Made by a program: the position numbers and the translations under genes | Source: Batillaria attramentaria | Taxonomy: Eukaryota > Mollusca > Gastropoda > Batillariidae | Assembly (NCBI GenBank): GCA_018292915.2 | Contig: JACVVK020000014.1 | Location: 2,376,001 to 2,440,000 of the forward strand | DNA length: 64,000 nt | Reading direction: 5' to 3' | The notes under the pieces: generated by a model | Seen by the model: the letters and a program-made list of their open reading frames with translations, nothing else | Told to the model about the DNA's origin: nothing | Databases searched by the model: none | In this document: one piece after another, positions 52,897 to 64,000 of the stretch | Layout of the letters: the number at the start of each line of letters is the position of its first letter | How positions within the stretch are numbered: the stretch's first letter is position 1

Positions 52897-52986
<90 letters not shown>
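52897..52986. repeat. (CA)n microsatellite
   Basis: About 88 bp of CA. Confidence 0.96.
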
Positions 52987-52988
<2 letters not shown>

Positions 52989-53139
52989 TTAGCCTATCAA
53001 TCAGGTCTAATAAGACCAATACACATGAAAAACAAAAAAGTAATAACACACACGTGATGACATAATTATGACTAGTCATCAATCAGTTTCATGCCTCAGA
53101 ACTGAGTAAGCCTCTCCCCTGTCGCCATAACCTGTGCAG

Positions 53140-53409
53140 GGCCCGTATGAAAAACTCGAGGTTAAATTAACCCACGGCTACGGGCCTAACCCAGACTAGG
53201 ACAAAAGAAACCCCAAAACAAATTTAAATTTAAAAAAAAAGGAAGAGAAGAAAGAAAGACAAAAATCCTTCTATAACGGATTGCTGGAGTGGGCCCGCTT
53301 CTTGATTTAAAACAAAAAAAAACAACAACAAAAACAGAAAATTTAACTCTAGAGCTAGTTTAGTTCGAGGTTAGACTCAAGCCCTAACCTCGACTTTTAC
53401 ATACGGGCC
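53140..53409 (+). mobile_element. CWG MITE copy 11
   Basis: GGCCCGTATGAAAAACTCGA start and TCGACTTTTACATACGGGCC end, CAG left and CTG right. Internally shortened around the GGCATAGGCACC block. Confidence 0.85.
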
Positions 53410-54086
53410 CTGATTGCAGTAAACCTGTTTAAACCAACTTACAGTCTGAATCAGTTCCGTTGTGTTGACCAGCGAGTCACTACTTTACATGTAAGCGGTA
53501 CTTCCAAATCCATGAGACCAAAGCAGTATCGACCGTGACGCATTTGCCCCTTTTGACTGGTGGAAACTGTCACGCATTTGGCCCCTCTGATTGGTGGGAA
53601 CTGTCACGTGCGCCTGAGGCTAAGGGCTAAGTCTGTACACTTTCGCCACTGCACCGATACAAATCGTTTTAGGCCTTTACCCAAGCATAAAACAGATTCG
53701 GTACCGCCTCCTCTTTTGGTGGAGGTTTCGGGATCGCGGATCGCTCGCATCGCTTGAAACGATCAAGTCCGTTTGAAGGTCTAGAAATCAGTAAAATATT
53801 TACTTTCTTTTAGGACGCGTTCGAGGTGTCAACCACTGCAATGGGAGCCGGTATCAAAGGAACAGTCAAGCGTATACGCGAATCACTGAGACATCCTGGT
53901 AACAGGAAGAGACAACTCTTGAAAGGCGTGTGAAGAGAGTAATGTGCCCTTAGGGGCGTGCTCTGCTTGACGTGTCTTTCATGTTCTTGTTCGTTTTTCT
54001 TCTCCGCGTGAAACCGGTGGTGGAAAAGGATGTTAAATTCCCAAAACGCCCACCCACCCTCTGCGTGCAACGAAAGGTTTGGCCTG

Positions 54087-54087
<1 letters not shown>
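53410..54087. other. No gene; short ~45-bp duplication and a SINE A tail
   Basis: ACGCATTTGNCCCYTYTGA.TGGTGG occurs twice at 53538-53607. At 54009-54062 a SINE A 3' tail is recognisable (GGTGGAAAAGGATGTTAAAT then CCCACCCACCC). Confidence 0.5.
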
Positions 54088-55214
<1,127 letters not shown>

Positions 55215-55748
55215 TTTAAACGGGTTAATTCCATTTTTTCTGAGCCAACTTACGTTTGGAAAAGTTTCGCTCGTGAGTGCGCCTGTATACGCTCGAAATA
55301 CTCTATCTTTGATGATTAGTACAGCTCGTAATGCGATGCACAAGTGTTGTTAAGTTTCACTTAGCGCGAGAGGTCGAACATTCAAATTCAAATTCTACGA
55401 CTGTTGTTACACTACAGGAGCGCTCAGTGTGGACGCTGCGTCATCGAGTACGCTTCTGCTGGCTTAGTGCCAGCATTACAGACGCTATTGTCCAGGTGTC
55501 TAGGGGAGCCGGGATAGCCGAATGGTAGAGCGTCGGGTCGTGAGTTCGAATCCCGGCTGGGGCCTCATAATTATTTGTGCTGGCCTTTTTCTCGTTGCCC
55601 CGTCTTTGATATCACCAATACGTAGTGGAAAATGACGTTAAACTCCCAAACACCCACCCACCCTCCAGTTGTCTAAGTGGTGTGATGACAGATACCACGA
55701 AAACAGCCCAGAACGACCTGTGAACATAAACATGATAGCGTTAACCCC
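55215..55748 (+). mobile_element. Family D element interrupted by SINE A
   Basis: AAACGGGTTAATTCCATTTT start and ATAGCGTTAACCCCT end. The SINE sits within GTCCAGGTGTCTAAGTGG. Confidence 0.82.
55503..55663 (+). mobile_element. SINE A copy lacking the anticodon arm
   Basis: Flanked by TCCAGGTGTCTA (55491-55502) and TCCAGTTGTCTA (55664-55675). It reads GTAGAGCGTCGGGTCGTGAG, so the GGACTTCTAATGCTCG segment is deleted; both polymerase III boxes remain. Confidence 0.92.
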
Positions 55749-56019
55749 TCGACACAAGAGACGACCACAGCGGGGTTGTTGCTGGGGGTAAGGGACAGCT
55801 ATCCTACGGGAACAGGCGAACAGTTCGGCTGAACACGATTCAGCTCATTCAGACTGGGGAAGCCTCTGATTTGATGTATCCCTGACTGTGATGGTCTTGT
55901 TACACAAATAGATCCAGTTATAAAGTCAAAGGAAACAGTTCCTTAGTGCAGTCAAACTTCTCTGTGGTCTTTTTTACTCTTCGGTCTGCTGGTATTTTCT
56001 TGAAAAACGACATGAAGTG

Positions 56020-56190
56020 AAGGGCGTCGGGTGTTTGAGGGTCTCACGTCCTTTTCCACATTTATGGGTAACAATGAAAAGACAGGGCAACGGGGGGAAA
56101 AAAGGCCAGCAGAAATAGTTAACCTCAGCCCGGGGTTCGAACTTGCGACCCGAGGATTGAAAGTCCTGCACTCTACCACTTGCTATCCCG
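56020..56190 (-). mobile_element. SINE A copy, diverged
   Basis: Reverse orientation: GTCCTTTTCCACATTTATGG, GACAGGGCAACG, GGGGTTCGAACTTGCGACCC, GAAAGTCCTGCACTCTACCA. One of the oldest-looking copies. Confidence 0.85.
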
Positions 56191-56197
56191 GTGTGAC

Positions 56198-56390
56198 GCG
56201 CGGGATGTACTCCCCAGCTCCAAGTGCCCCGGTTTAATGCAGCTTGAGGCTGGCTGTGCCCCGGGTACAGCAACTTGAGGCTGGAAGTGCCAGGAGTCAC
56301 AGTAACTTGAAGCTGGAAGTGCCCCGGGTCAGTGCAACTTGAGGCTGGAAGCGCCCCAGGTCAATGCAGCTTGACGCTAGAGGTGCCCCG
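56198..56390. repeat. ~33-bp repeats headed by a CGCGGGATGTACTCC end
   Basis: The start matches the end of the palindromic element at 21711. Five units of GCAACTTGAGGCTGGAAGTG plus CCCCGGGTCA follow. Confidence 0.72.
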
Positions 56391-56914
56391 ATGCCATACG
56401 ACGGGATCCGGGGAGAACATCCAACGCAAAGTCAAAGAGCTTGGCAATAATGTAGAAAACGTAGTCTCTTAACAACTAACTACTGACATGCGGGGCTAAA
56501 ACAACACTCGCCCGGACTTATCACGAAACCCATTATACAGTGTATTACCGTCATACATGCACCTCCATTCTTGTTAGCATCGCTGACTGACTTTCTACTA
56601 TATCCAGCCCTAGGGGGAGAAAAGGAGAAATTATCTGCACGCCATGTGGTCTGGACGCCAAAGACCTACCTCCACGCACGTCACGATAATTACATTCTTT
56701 CAGATCTTGATGTGGTTTTGGCTTCACTCTGTTTGACAAGACTGTGTGCACGATGTGGCGCGATGCCTTGAGGATATGAGTTCAGGCGTGGCTAGCTAAG
56801 GTCGTGGAGGGTTAACGAACGCGCGATACCAAAAACAAACACACACATATAGGGTTTGATCAAAGGCCTTATGTCAGCGGCGCTGTAATCATTAGTGTAT
56901 GGGGAAGGGGGAGG
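56391..56914. other. No gene seen
   Basis: Unique sequence; frames at 56551-56771 have no domain. Confidence 0.4.
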
Positions 56915-57229
56915 AGGGGGGGGGGAGCGGTGGTCTGATAGGTAGCGCGTCGGAGGGGGGGGGAGCGGTGGTCTGATAGGTAGCGCGTCGGGTTTAGCCG
57001 CTGCGCTACTGAACCAATGTCATGGCGAGCTTGTGATATGTGATACCGGTTTTTCCTGGCTACCGGGCTCAGTGCTCATCGGAGGTTTCTCTCCGGGTTA
57101 TCCGGCTTTCCTCCCCCAGCAAAATTGTAAAATACATAGGATAGTTATTGGGTGGCGCTGCACCGCGGCGACGCTCCTTCCCCGGGGGAGGCAGCCCGAA
57201 TTTCCCGAAAGGGATATTTAAGTAGTAAA
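56915..57229 (+). mobile_element. SINE B copy, 5' end duplicated, box B deleted
   Basis: GAGCGGTGGTCTGATAGGTA plus GCGCGTCGG occurs twice in tandem (about 38-bp unit). The GATGAAGCGTGGGTTCGAGC region with box B is missing, so this copy should be transcriptionally dead. Tail GAAAGGGATATTTAAGTAG. Confidence 0.88.
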
Positions 57230-57397
57230 AAAAAAGAAAAAACAAAAACAGGGTCCTTGGTGTGATGCTTGAGTGTACTTGACTGTTTGCTTGTTTAATA
57301 CAGAATGATTTTGCCTTTGCTGTAGTTGTGAATGCGCGCCAGCATCGATGATCCGGTGGTGGTCCTTTTAATGCCCTTTTCTCTGTAAGAACTACTG

Positions 57398-57554
57398 GGG
57401 GAGCCGGGGTGGTCGAATGGTAGAGCGTTGGACTTCTAATGCTCGTGTCGTGAGTTCGATCCCGGCTGGGGCCAAATATTTGTGCTGGCTTTTTCATCGT
57501 TGCCCCGTCTTTGATATCACCCTATGTGGTGGAAAAGAACGACCCCCCCCCCCC
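57398..57554 (+). mobile_element. SINE A copy with 13-bp target duplication
   Basis: Flanked by GTAAGAACTACTG (57385-57397) and GTAATAACTACTG (57555-57567). The usual tail is replaced by GAACGA plus poly-C. Confidence 0.92.
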
Positions 57555-57567
57555 GTAATAACTACTG

Positions 57568-57681
57568 AAAAAGATAGAAACTTCCATATCCTTATTTCTT
57601 CTTGGCACAAAGCAACTTAACGAAGAAACAGATAAATCTCACTGGCCACAGAATGATAAAAATGAGAGCGGTTTTATATGA

Positions 57682-57712
<31 letters not shown>

Positions 57713-57945
57713 GTTGCTGTTGCAGCCTTAGGGTAGGGGATTTGTATGTGCAAGCCAGTATCGGTAATTCGATAGTTCTTTACCCCCCCCCCCCCCCATC
57801 CCCGGGGAGAATCGCTGTCAGAAATATGCCTTCAGCCCATGAAAACAACAACCCCAAAACAACAACAAAACAAAACCAAAACAACAATAAAATCAAACCA
57901 AAATAACAACAAAAACAAATCTAGAACAACAACAACAACAACACC

Positions 57946-57984
<39 letters not shown>

Positions 57985-58737
57985 GCACGCACGCACGCAC
58001 GCACACACACACGCACGCACGCACCAAAAACAAAAAAAGTAGGGTGAAACTGTAACGATTACAATGGTAAGTCAGCTCACCTCTAAAAAAAAAAAAGTCA
58101 CGCCTGGGCAAGTGATTGGGAAAAAAAAGCGAAAGAAAATGCAGTCTAAAAACGCGCCGGTTCTAAACATCCGAGTTCTAATGCGAATGCTAATCAGACC
58201 TCGTAAACAAGAACTGTAAAAGTCTAGGAAGCGTTTATCTTGGCAACTTTGCGGTGCCCTGTACACTGTGAACATGTCTTCGGGTTGCGGCGTTTTATGT
58301 TACTCTACCAACTGTCCATGTCAGAAAGCAGTTGCTGAAAACAGGAACCCGTTGGCGATGCCTGGTTGATGATGTATTTCGGTCGTATAAACTGTGCCTG
58401 TACGAGCACAGGTTGGAACTGTTTTCGCTCCGAAGGGGAGATACAAGCAGAAGATATGAGTGAACTTCAAAAGAACCAACGAACTGCGTTTCAATATGTG
58501 TCGTTCAAGCAAATGGCTGCAAATGACCTGATTAATTATTATTATTATTATTGCTTGGTTGTTTTTGATTGTTTGTTGTTGTTGTTGTTGTTTGGGTGTT
58601 TTTCGTTGTTGTTGTTGGGTTGTTGTTTTTTGTTGTTTGTTGTTGTTGTTTTTTGTTGTTGTTTTTTGTTGTTGTTGTTGTTGTTTTTTTTTTTTTTTGG
58701 GGGGGGGTCCACCAAAAAGGGAGATAATCAATAATCA
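57568..58737. other. No gene recognised; several low-complexity tracts
   Basis: Poly-T 57681-57703, poly-C 57783-57797, (CAA)n to (CA)n/(CGCA)n 57840-58024, (GTT)n 58550-58690. A 31-codon Cys-rich frame starting MSSGCGVLCYSTNC at about 58274 has no family match I know. Confidence 0.4.
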
Positions 58738-58925
58738 ATAATAATAATAATAATGAATGAGTATTGTAAAGGCGCTTTACCCAGTTTCTTGAATCGGCTT
58801 CAAGCGCCGCGAACGTAACCCAACACGCACGCTCAGGTGAATCACACGCATGGACATGAACACATTACCGTAAATCACGTGGTGCGAAGGGACAGCTCAG
58901 CTATTTAAGTTTTGGAATTTAGAAT
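58738..58925. mobile_element. Family H element, left half
   Basis: (ATA)n, GGCGCTTTACCCAGTTTC, GAATCGGCTTCAAGCGCCGC, CCCAACACGCACGCTCA, GTGAATCACACGC and CACGTGGTGCGAAGG. The mirrored right arm is absent. A LINE-like (ATCA)n / ACTTTACTGTC end follows at 58925-58990. Confidence 0.7.
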
Positions 58926-59193
58926 TGAATCAATCAATCAATCAATCCGTCAATCAATCGATCAATACACTTTACTGTCTCTTGGAGAAATTACTCTCGG
59001 ATGGGCGGATGACCATATTTTTAGTAAAAGAAACATACGATAAAAGAAAAAATTGTGCATAACATTGCAAATTCAGTATCTGTCCAATATTTTGATGATA
59101 TAATCTTTGTCTCTATCTATGTTTCTCACAGTTTTCATGGACATATCATATCACAGTAAAAACATTTAAATGCCAAAAATTGTCTTCTTGGTA

Positions 59194-59194
<1 letters not shown>

Positions 59195-59271
<77 letters not shown>

Positions 59272-59279
59272 AGAGAGAG
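59195..59279. repeat. (CA)n-(GA)n microsatellite
   Basis: About 73 bp of CA followed by a short GA run. Confidence 0.96.
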
Positions 59280-59374
59280 AACGAACGAAACTTTGTTTTA
59301 CAAGGATAGTTGTTAGGAGAATCCTGTAATTATTCTCATTGCCATAATTATTTTGTCCCACCGCAAAACTCTAA

Positions 59375-59982
59375 AGGCCGTTCTTAACCGGGCGAACCAC
59401 CAGTCTGACGAACTTGTTCGGCGAACTGTGTATTGTATACGAACAGGGCAAGCGTGCACACATACCTAGTTCCAGAGGTTCGGCCGAACTAGTTCTCTTT
59501 CTTAACCGACCGTTAATGATATGCATACGTCATCGCCCGAACAAGCGCGGACTCGGAAGTTGAGACAATCGTAAACAACCAAAATGGCCGCCTTCGTAGA
59601 TCGAGACGACCAGGCATTTGCGGTAGTTATCGTTTTGAGTGAACTCTTGGAAGCCGAGGAAGAGGAGAAAAGATGAAAAGAGCGCAAAAGAGGGAAATGT
59701 GAAGTGAGTCGATAGCCGCCATGCCGTCCGCCATTTTCCTCAACTTTGTACATGCGCACAACAGCTCTCCCCGAGCAGCCAATCAGAGCGCAGGATCGCA
59801 AAAGGATCGCGAGGGTTCCCACAACACGCTATGCAGTCCTCGAACCTAGTTCGCCGATCCTTTCGAACCAGGGTTTGCGCACAAGTATTTGGTCGGTTAA
59901 GAAACAACTTGCGCGAGCCTTGTTCGCCGTACTCTTCGAACCTAGTTCGCGAACCAAAAGTCTGCCCGGTTAAGAACGGCCT
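59375..59982. mobile_element. PIF/Harbinger-like non-autonomous element, TAA duplication
   Basis: 608 bp. The ends AGGCCGTTCTTAACCGGGC and GCCCGGTTAAGAACGGCCT are exact inverse repeats of 19 bp. TAA flanks both sides (59372-59374, 59983-59985). Subterminal GTTCG/CGAAC motifs are abundant (GAACTTGTTCGGCGAAC, CGAACCTAGTTCGC). TAA/TTA 3-bp duplications and such ends are typical of PIF/Harbinger. A short acidic frame starts at 59584 on the plus strand, and an ATGGCGGACGGCATGGCG start faces it on the minus strand, as expected if the first exons of two convergent genes survive. Confidence 0.85.
59584..59676 (+). pseudogene. Harbinger-type transposase N-terminal remnant
   Basis: 30 codons: MAAFVDRDDQAFAVVIVLSE then LLEAEEEEKR, stop. 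It lies in Harbinger-like ends, and an acidic stretch followed by basic residues is common at the N-terminus of such transposases. No DDE catalytic region remains. Too short for a firm call. Confidence 0.4.
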
Positions 59983-60051
59983 TAACGAAGGAGAGCGAAA
60001 CAAGAACCAAAACGTTGGTGCTTCTGAAGTTCACAGTCAGACAGGGAAGAT

Positions 60052-60630
60052 ACAACAGTCGCCTGTCAGACAGGGAATATACAACAGTCGCCTGTCAGAC
60101 AGGGAATATACAACAGTCGCCTGTCAGACAGGGATATACCTTGGAGTAATTCCCAACTACCAATTTTACAACAGTCGCCTGTCAGACAGGGATATACCTT
60201 GGAGTAATTCCCAACTACCAATTTTACAACAGTCGCCTGTCAGACAGGGATATACCTTGGAGTAATTCCCAACTACCAATTTTACAACAGTCGCCTGTCA
60301 GACAGGGATATACCTTGGAGTAATTGCCAGCTACCAATTTTACAACAGTCGCCTGTCAGACAGGGATATACCTTGGAGTAATTCCCAACTACCAATTTTA
60401 CAACAGTCGCCTGTCAGACAGGGATATACCTTGGAGTAATTCCCAACTACCAATTTTACAACAGTCGCCTGTCAGACAGGGATATACCTTGGAGTAATTC
60501 CCAACTACCAATTTTACAACAGTCGCCTGTCAGACAGGAATATACCTTGGAGTAATTCCCAACTACCAATTTTACAACAGTCGCCTGTCAGACAGGAATA
60601 TACCTTGGAGTAATTCTCAACCACCTTTTT
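60052..60630. repeat. 58-bp satellite with a palindromic core, 29-bp half-units at one end
   Basis: ACAACAGTCGCCTGTCAGAC starts units at 60052, 60081 and 60110 (29-bp spacing between them) and then at 60168, 60226, 60284, 60342, 60400, 60458, 60516 and 60574 (58-bp spacing). Every unit holds CCTGTCAGACAGG, a perfect 6+1+6 palindrome. The 58-bp units add TATACCTTGGAGTAATTCCC and AACTACCAATTTT. Confidence 0.96.
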
Positions 60631-62281
60631 TAACTGACAACAGCGAGCAAAAATACAAACACAACACATTAATTGGCTCAAGCCTGTTTGAGAAGACAGC
60701 AAGCCAATACAGTCAACTCCGCTGACGTCAAGTTTAGAACAATTGAATATCTTCATCTTTTTATGAAAATTAGAACTTTTTTTCTTTTCTTTTTTTTTTC
60801 TTTTTGCAGCGAGGGAAAATGCTACTTCAACGTATTAGCTCTAGACTGCTTGAGGAAACAGCTAATGAAGTCAATACAGTCGACTCCGAACAACAAGCTG
60901 ACGTCATCGCGAAGGGGCGTTGACCTTTGAGGAACGCCTGTAGGTCTGGTTGGCCCGTCCAAGCCTGCTGCAGACTTTCCGCATTGATCAGACTGACTGA
61001 AATTATTCCCGAAGGCTTGTGTACTCTGATCAAACAAAAGTACACCAGAAACTCATGTTTTGTTCTGTGGTAGTGTAGACAAATACAATGCTGAGTCATC
61101 CCAACTAAGGCGTTTCACTTTCAGTAGGTGCTAGACTCGCACAAACATCACCAAGTGAGGTGTGTTAGAATGGTTGATGTCTACGTCTGCGCTGTCCTGT
61201 GGGATTTTCCAATGAATTTTGAAACGTGTTGACTCGAGATTTGGCTTTTTAGAGACTGCCAGTTCCACAAGGGGCATGAATGTTGTATGCGTCGTACGCG
61301 AGTAGCAGTGAGGACAGCCCAGTTAAAACCTATCTCTGTAGTGGTACAATAGGTAATAATTATACCATACCATACCGTACCGTACCGTACCGTACCGTAC
61401 CGTACCAAGGCAATTTTCAGCCAAATTTCCTATCCTTTCAGAAAAAAAAAACCAACTAAGAGTCAGCCGAAGAAAAGGAAGGAGGAAAAAGTTGCACACA
61501 CAGTCATGTATCATGATACATGTAATGCCATAACGAGACAGTCTAACTTCGTTAATTTTTAGAAGAGTTGCATGTCAGTACCAAGGCAGTATTTCAACTT
61601 TTGGGTGCCAGGAGAGGCTACAAAACTGGTTTTAAAATGCTTTTTTTTTTTTCTTAAGTGGGGTGTTGCCCCCGTGGTCCCCCAGCGGGGCGCTGCTGCT
61701 GCACACCGGCCTAGGTTTCTTTCTTTCTTTTTTTCCTCCAGCAAGTTATAAGTTTATCTTCCAGCGACCCCGCCGAGTTCATGCCCTCGACATCATACCG
61801 TAATATTCTCATATTTACCCTCCGTACAAATTGCACTTTTGATTCTCTCTCTCTCTCTCTCTCCCGCCCTCGCGGTCCCACCAATCGCTGTCCAATCCGG
61901 TCCCAGCAATTGCTCCTATGGGGTTTGCACGGTCAATTGCATTTACATGCCGGACTGAAATGGTCCCATATATCATTCCTAAAATGACTGTGAATGAATG
62001 GCGCAGTGTCGGATTTGAGTGGCTGGTGATTCGGAGTGCGTCAGAGTAGTACTTTTGACCAAAATAAAAATTGTTTCCGCAGTAGGCCTGACGAACAGTT
62101 CATTGCGCGTTATAGACTATGCTCCCTACATAACTGAATCAAGCGATTTTGTACTTTGAGGCATCTAGCACATTAGTCGGACAACATCCCTAAGAGCCCA
62201 AGCCCGACCACCTCCCTGCCCACTGTATGATAAGACTTGTTGAAAAGAACAAGCCAGTGCACACCAATAGCAGCCACTTCA
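60631..62281. other. No gene recognised
   Basis: Contains a loosely repeated block (AATACAGTCAACTCCG at about 60708 and AATACAGTCGACTCCG at about 60876, each near GCTGACGTCA), an (ACCGT)n run at 61372-61406, and T- or CT-rich tracts. Frames lack recognisable domains. Confidence 0.4.
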
Positions 62282-62356
62282 CAAGCCACTATTACGCAAG
62301 GCGTGTGCCTTCCCCGCTAGCCGCGAGACCGCTACAGATTGCATAATAGTGGCTTG
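62282..62356. mobile_element. Small hairpin element
   Basis: CAAGCCACTATTACGCAA (62282-62299) and TTGCATAATAGTGGCTTG (62339-62356) are reverse complements at 17 of 18 bases around a ~39-bp loop. Confidence 0.5.
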
Positions 62357-62424
62357 AAATGGCTCCTAGTGATTTGAAAGATTTCAAGTAAAACTATTGC
62401 GACTTTTGCACGGGCTTTTAAGAG

Positions 62425-62831
62425 TTATAGGTCTGCAATCTCAAGAAAAAGCCACAAACAGTTTTTATAGAGCTATCCCACTGTGCAAAATGCACAGTCA
62501 ACTCTGTCACAGTTGCAGAGTTTTCAGCATCCCTGAAGCCCCAATAAAAGCAAGTGCAGCCTGATTTCACAGCTCAGTTTGCGTTTTGACGCTGAGCGAG
62601 AAAGATCGTGCAGCACTCAACATCCGCTAGACACTGTAGCCGGATGTGTGTCGCTCACTGACCAAAAGCCAAATAATGTCACGGCAAACTCGTGCTCTTT
62701 TATAAGTGTCCCCGCAGCGCTGAAAACGCTGCAACTGTGACAGAGTTGCCTGGATTGTGCACAAGCGAAGGAGTCGCAGTTTTGAAAAAACACAATGTTT
62801 GCGGCTTTTTGCTGAGATTGCAGACCTTTAA
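62425..62831. mobile_element. Family E element
   Basis: The left end TTATAGGTCTGCAATCTCAA (degenerate tip) and right end GAGATTGCAGACCTTTAA pair. The inner blocks CAACTCTGTCACAGTTGCAG and CAACTGTGACAGAGTTGCC are present. Confidence 0.8.
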
Positions 62832-62883
62832 ACGTGCTATTACTAAGCCAGCTCCTTTTTTTTTTTTTTTTTTTTTTGAACGG

Positions 62884-63150
62884 TTTCGCTTCAGAGTGCG
62901 CCTGTACGCTCCAAATACTCCATCTTGATGATTAGTACAGCTCTTAATGCGATACAAAAATTTTGCTCACGCCATGCGAGACCGGGAGAGAACATTTACA
63001 TTCTACGACTGTCGGTACACTCTCCGCTCAGTGTGTTCGCCTCGTCACTGAGCACGCCTCTGTTGACTCAGTGCCAGCGTTTAAGATGCTGTCACTATAC
63101 AGGTGTCCAGGTGGTGTAATGATAGACACCACGAAAACGATCTGTGAGCA
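62884..63150 (+). mobile_element. Family D element, diverged
   Basis: CAGAGTGCGCCTGTACGCTC, TTGATGATTAGTACAGCTC, GCTCAGTGTGTTCGCC, CAGTGCCAGCG, GTCACTATACAGGTGTCCAG and AACGATCTGTGAGCATC in order; 5' tip and 3' tip missing. Confidence 0.75.
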
Positions 63151-64000
63151 TCAGAATCATAAAGACTGGGCCGTGAAGGAGACGATGATAGCGGTGAGCT
63201 TTTAACTGGAAGCACAAAGAAACTGTTCCGTTCATGCTTTTGTGACTGTAAGTCTGCCAGGCCTGACATTTTGTGGTCTACCAACGGACGACAGAATAGT
63301 GGGTTTAATTAATACTATTCTTCTTATTATTATGGATAATTCATTCCGTCTTGAAAGCCCCAACTAAATGAAGCGAAATGATGACGAAATGGGATTGGTT
63401 GGTGCATCGAATGTTCACAAATGAAGCCCTTCGCATCAGAATAGAACAATTCAAACTTGTGCTTACGGTAACATGCCCGGAAACTGTTGTTTTGTTTTGT
63501 TTTGTTTTGTTTTGTTTTGTTTTGTTTTGTTTTGTTTTAAGAAAGGCCATTGGTTTGATGGTGAGCAACATTTTCACACAGCTGCGCCGTTTCTGTAATC
63601 GAGCTCAGAGTTGTACTTCAGCAGACGACACAAAGAGGCAGAAACGAATAATAGATCGATATGTCTGTTCTTGTTTGTTTGTTTGTTTGTTTGTTTGTTT
63701 GTTTGTTTGTTTAGTTATTTAATCTCTCCACACAAAAAAAAAAAAAAAAAAAAAAGTTTAGGGTCGCTTTCAGAAAATAGGGTCGGTCGGGTTACCGTAA
63801 GCACAGGTATTTTTTCTTCTTGTTTTAGTGTTAAGGTTACGTAGATCTACAGGGTATTATCATAGGAAGTTCTAACTTTTTATTTCATAATAATACAAAT
63901 CGAAAACATTCAGATGCTTCTCACATGCAACTCCACATTTCAATTCTCTTCACATGAGGCCCAAAATGCTTGACAATAATCAAATAACGTTCGAATCATC
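63151..64000. other. No gene seen; TTTTG and TTTG repeats
   Basis: (TTTTG)n at 63487-63539, (TTTG)n at 63672-63712 and poly-A at 63732-63755. No supported frame. Confidence 0.45.

Noticed and set aside
58274..58369. 31-codon Cys-rich frame MSSGCGVLCYSTNC as a zinc-binding peptide
   Set aside because: Too short, without spacing typical of any Cys-rich family I know, and no supporting signals.
60052..60630. CRISPR-like array (regular 29/58-bp spacing with a palindromic core)
   Set aside because: The intervals between palindromes are identical to each other rather than unique spacers, and the setting is eukaryotic. It is a satellite.
60700..60915. Pogo/Tigger-type ends (TACAGTCAACTCCG and TACAGTCGACTCCG)
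   Set aside because: The two motifs are in the same orientation and no inverted partner was found, so no element boundaries can be drawn.

Overview
This window looks like intergenic DNA from a repeat-rich metazoan genome. The mix of tRNA-derived SINEs, many MITEs, long (CA)n/(GT)n tracts and LINE 3' ends carrying GCGC-TATA-(ATT)n tails fits a mollusc, probably a gastropod, or another lophotrochozoan. That assignment is inference from repeat style, not from a marker gene. I find no complete host protein-coding gene, no rRNA and no functional tRNA. Nearly every open frame is a microsatellite, a SINE or MITE shadow, or a decayed LINE.

Repeat families named here: SINE A (about 170 bp, tRNA-Arg(TCT)-like head, more than 20 full or partial copies, many with 9-17 bp target-site duplications); SINE B (about 310 bp, a second tRNA-like head, 4 copies); the CWG MITE (260-310 bp, ends GGCCCGTATG, flanked by CAG or CTG, 12 copies); family D (about 370-400 bp, 8 copies, often the host of other insertions); family E (about 400 bp, TTAA-flanked, foldback, 5 copies plus one doubtful relative); family H (foldback with GCGCTTTAC arms); family G (tandem ~120 bp units); LINE remnants of at least four types; and several satellites.

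Layout. 1-5.6 kb: D, E, SINE B, H and CWG copies. 5.57-9.98 kb: a tandem 1.7 kb duplication bounded by (TG)n; unit 1 carries a 785 bp insertion (7188-7972) with a THAP zinc-finger ORF and a convergent SAP-domain ORF. 10-19 kb: microsatellites, paired SINE A insertions, E copies, a telomere-motif MITE and a 400 bp TIR element. 19-26 kb: a nested SINE/MITE pile. 26-31 kb: LINE remnants, family G and a 540 bp (TACA)n expansion. 31-43 kb: D copies, SINEs, a candidate exon, an ACGRG pentanucleotide array and a LINE-derived 40 bp minisatellite. 44-48 kb: inverted-arm elements and a ~75 bp satellite. 48-59 kb: low-complexity tracts, more SINE, D and CWG copies. 59-64 kb: a PIF/Harbinger-like element with TAA duplication, a 58 bp satellite, and final E and D copies.

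The most interesting unit is the THAP/SAP insertion. The neighbouring duplicate preserves its empty site, so its boundaries and a 2-bp AT duplication can be read directly. Because of the nesting, the relative order of many insertions can also be read.
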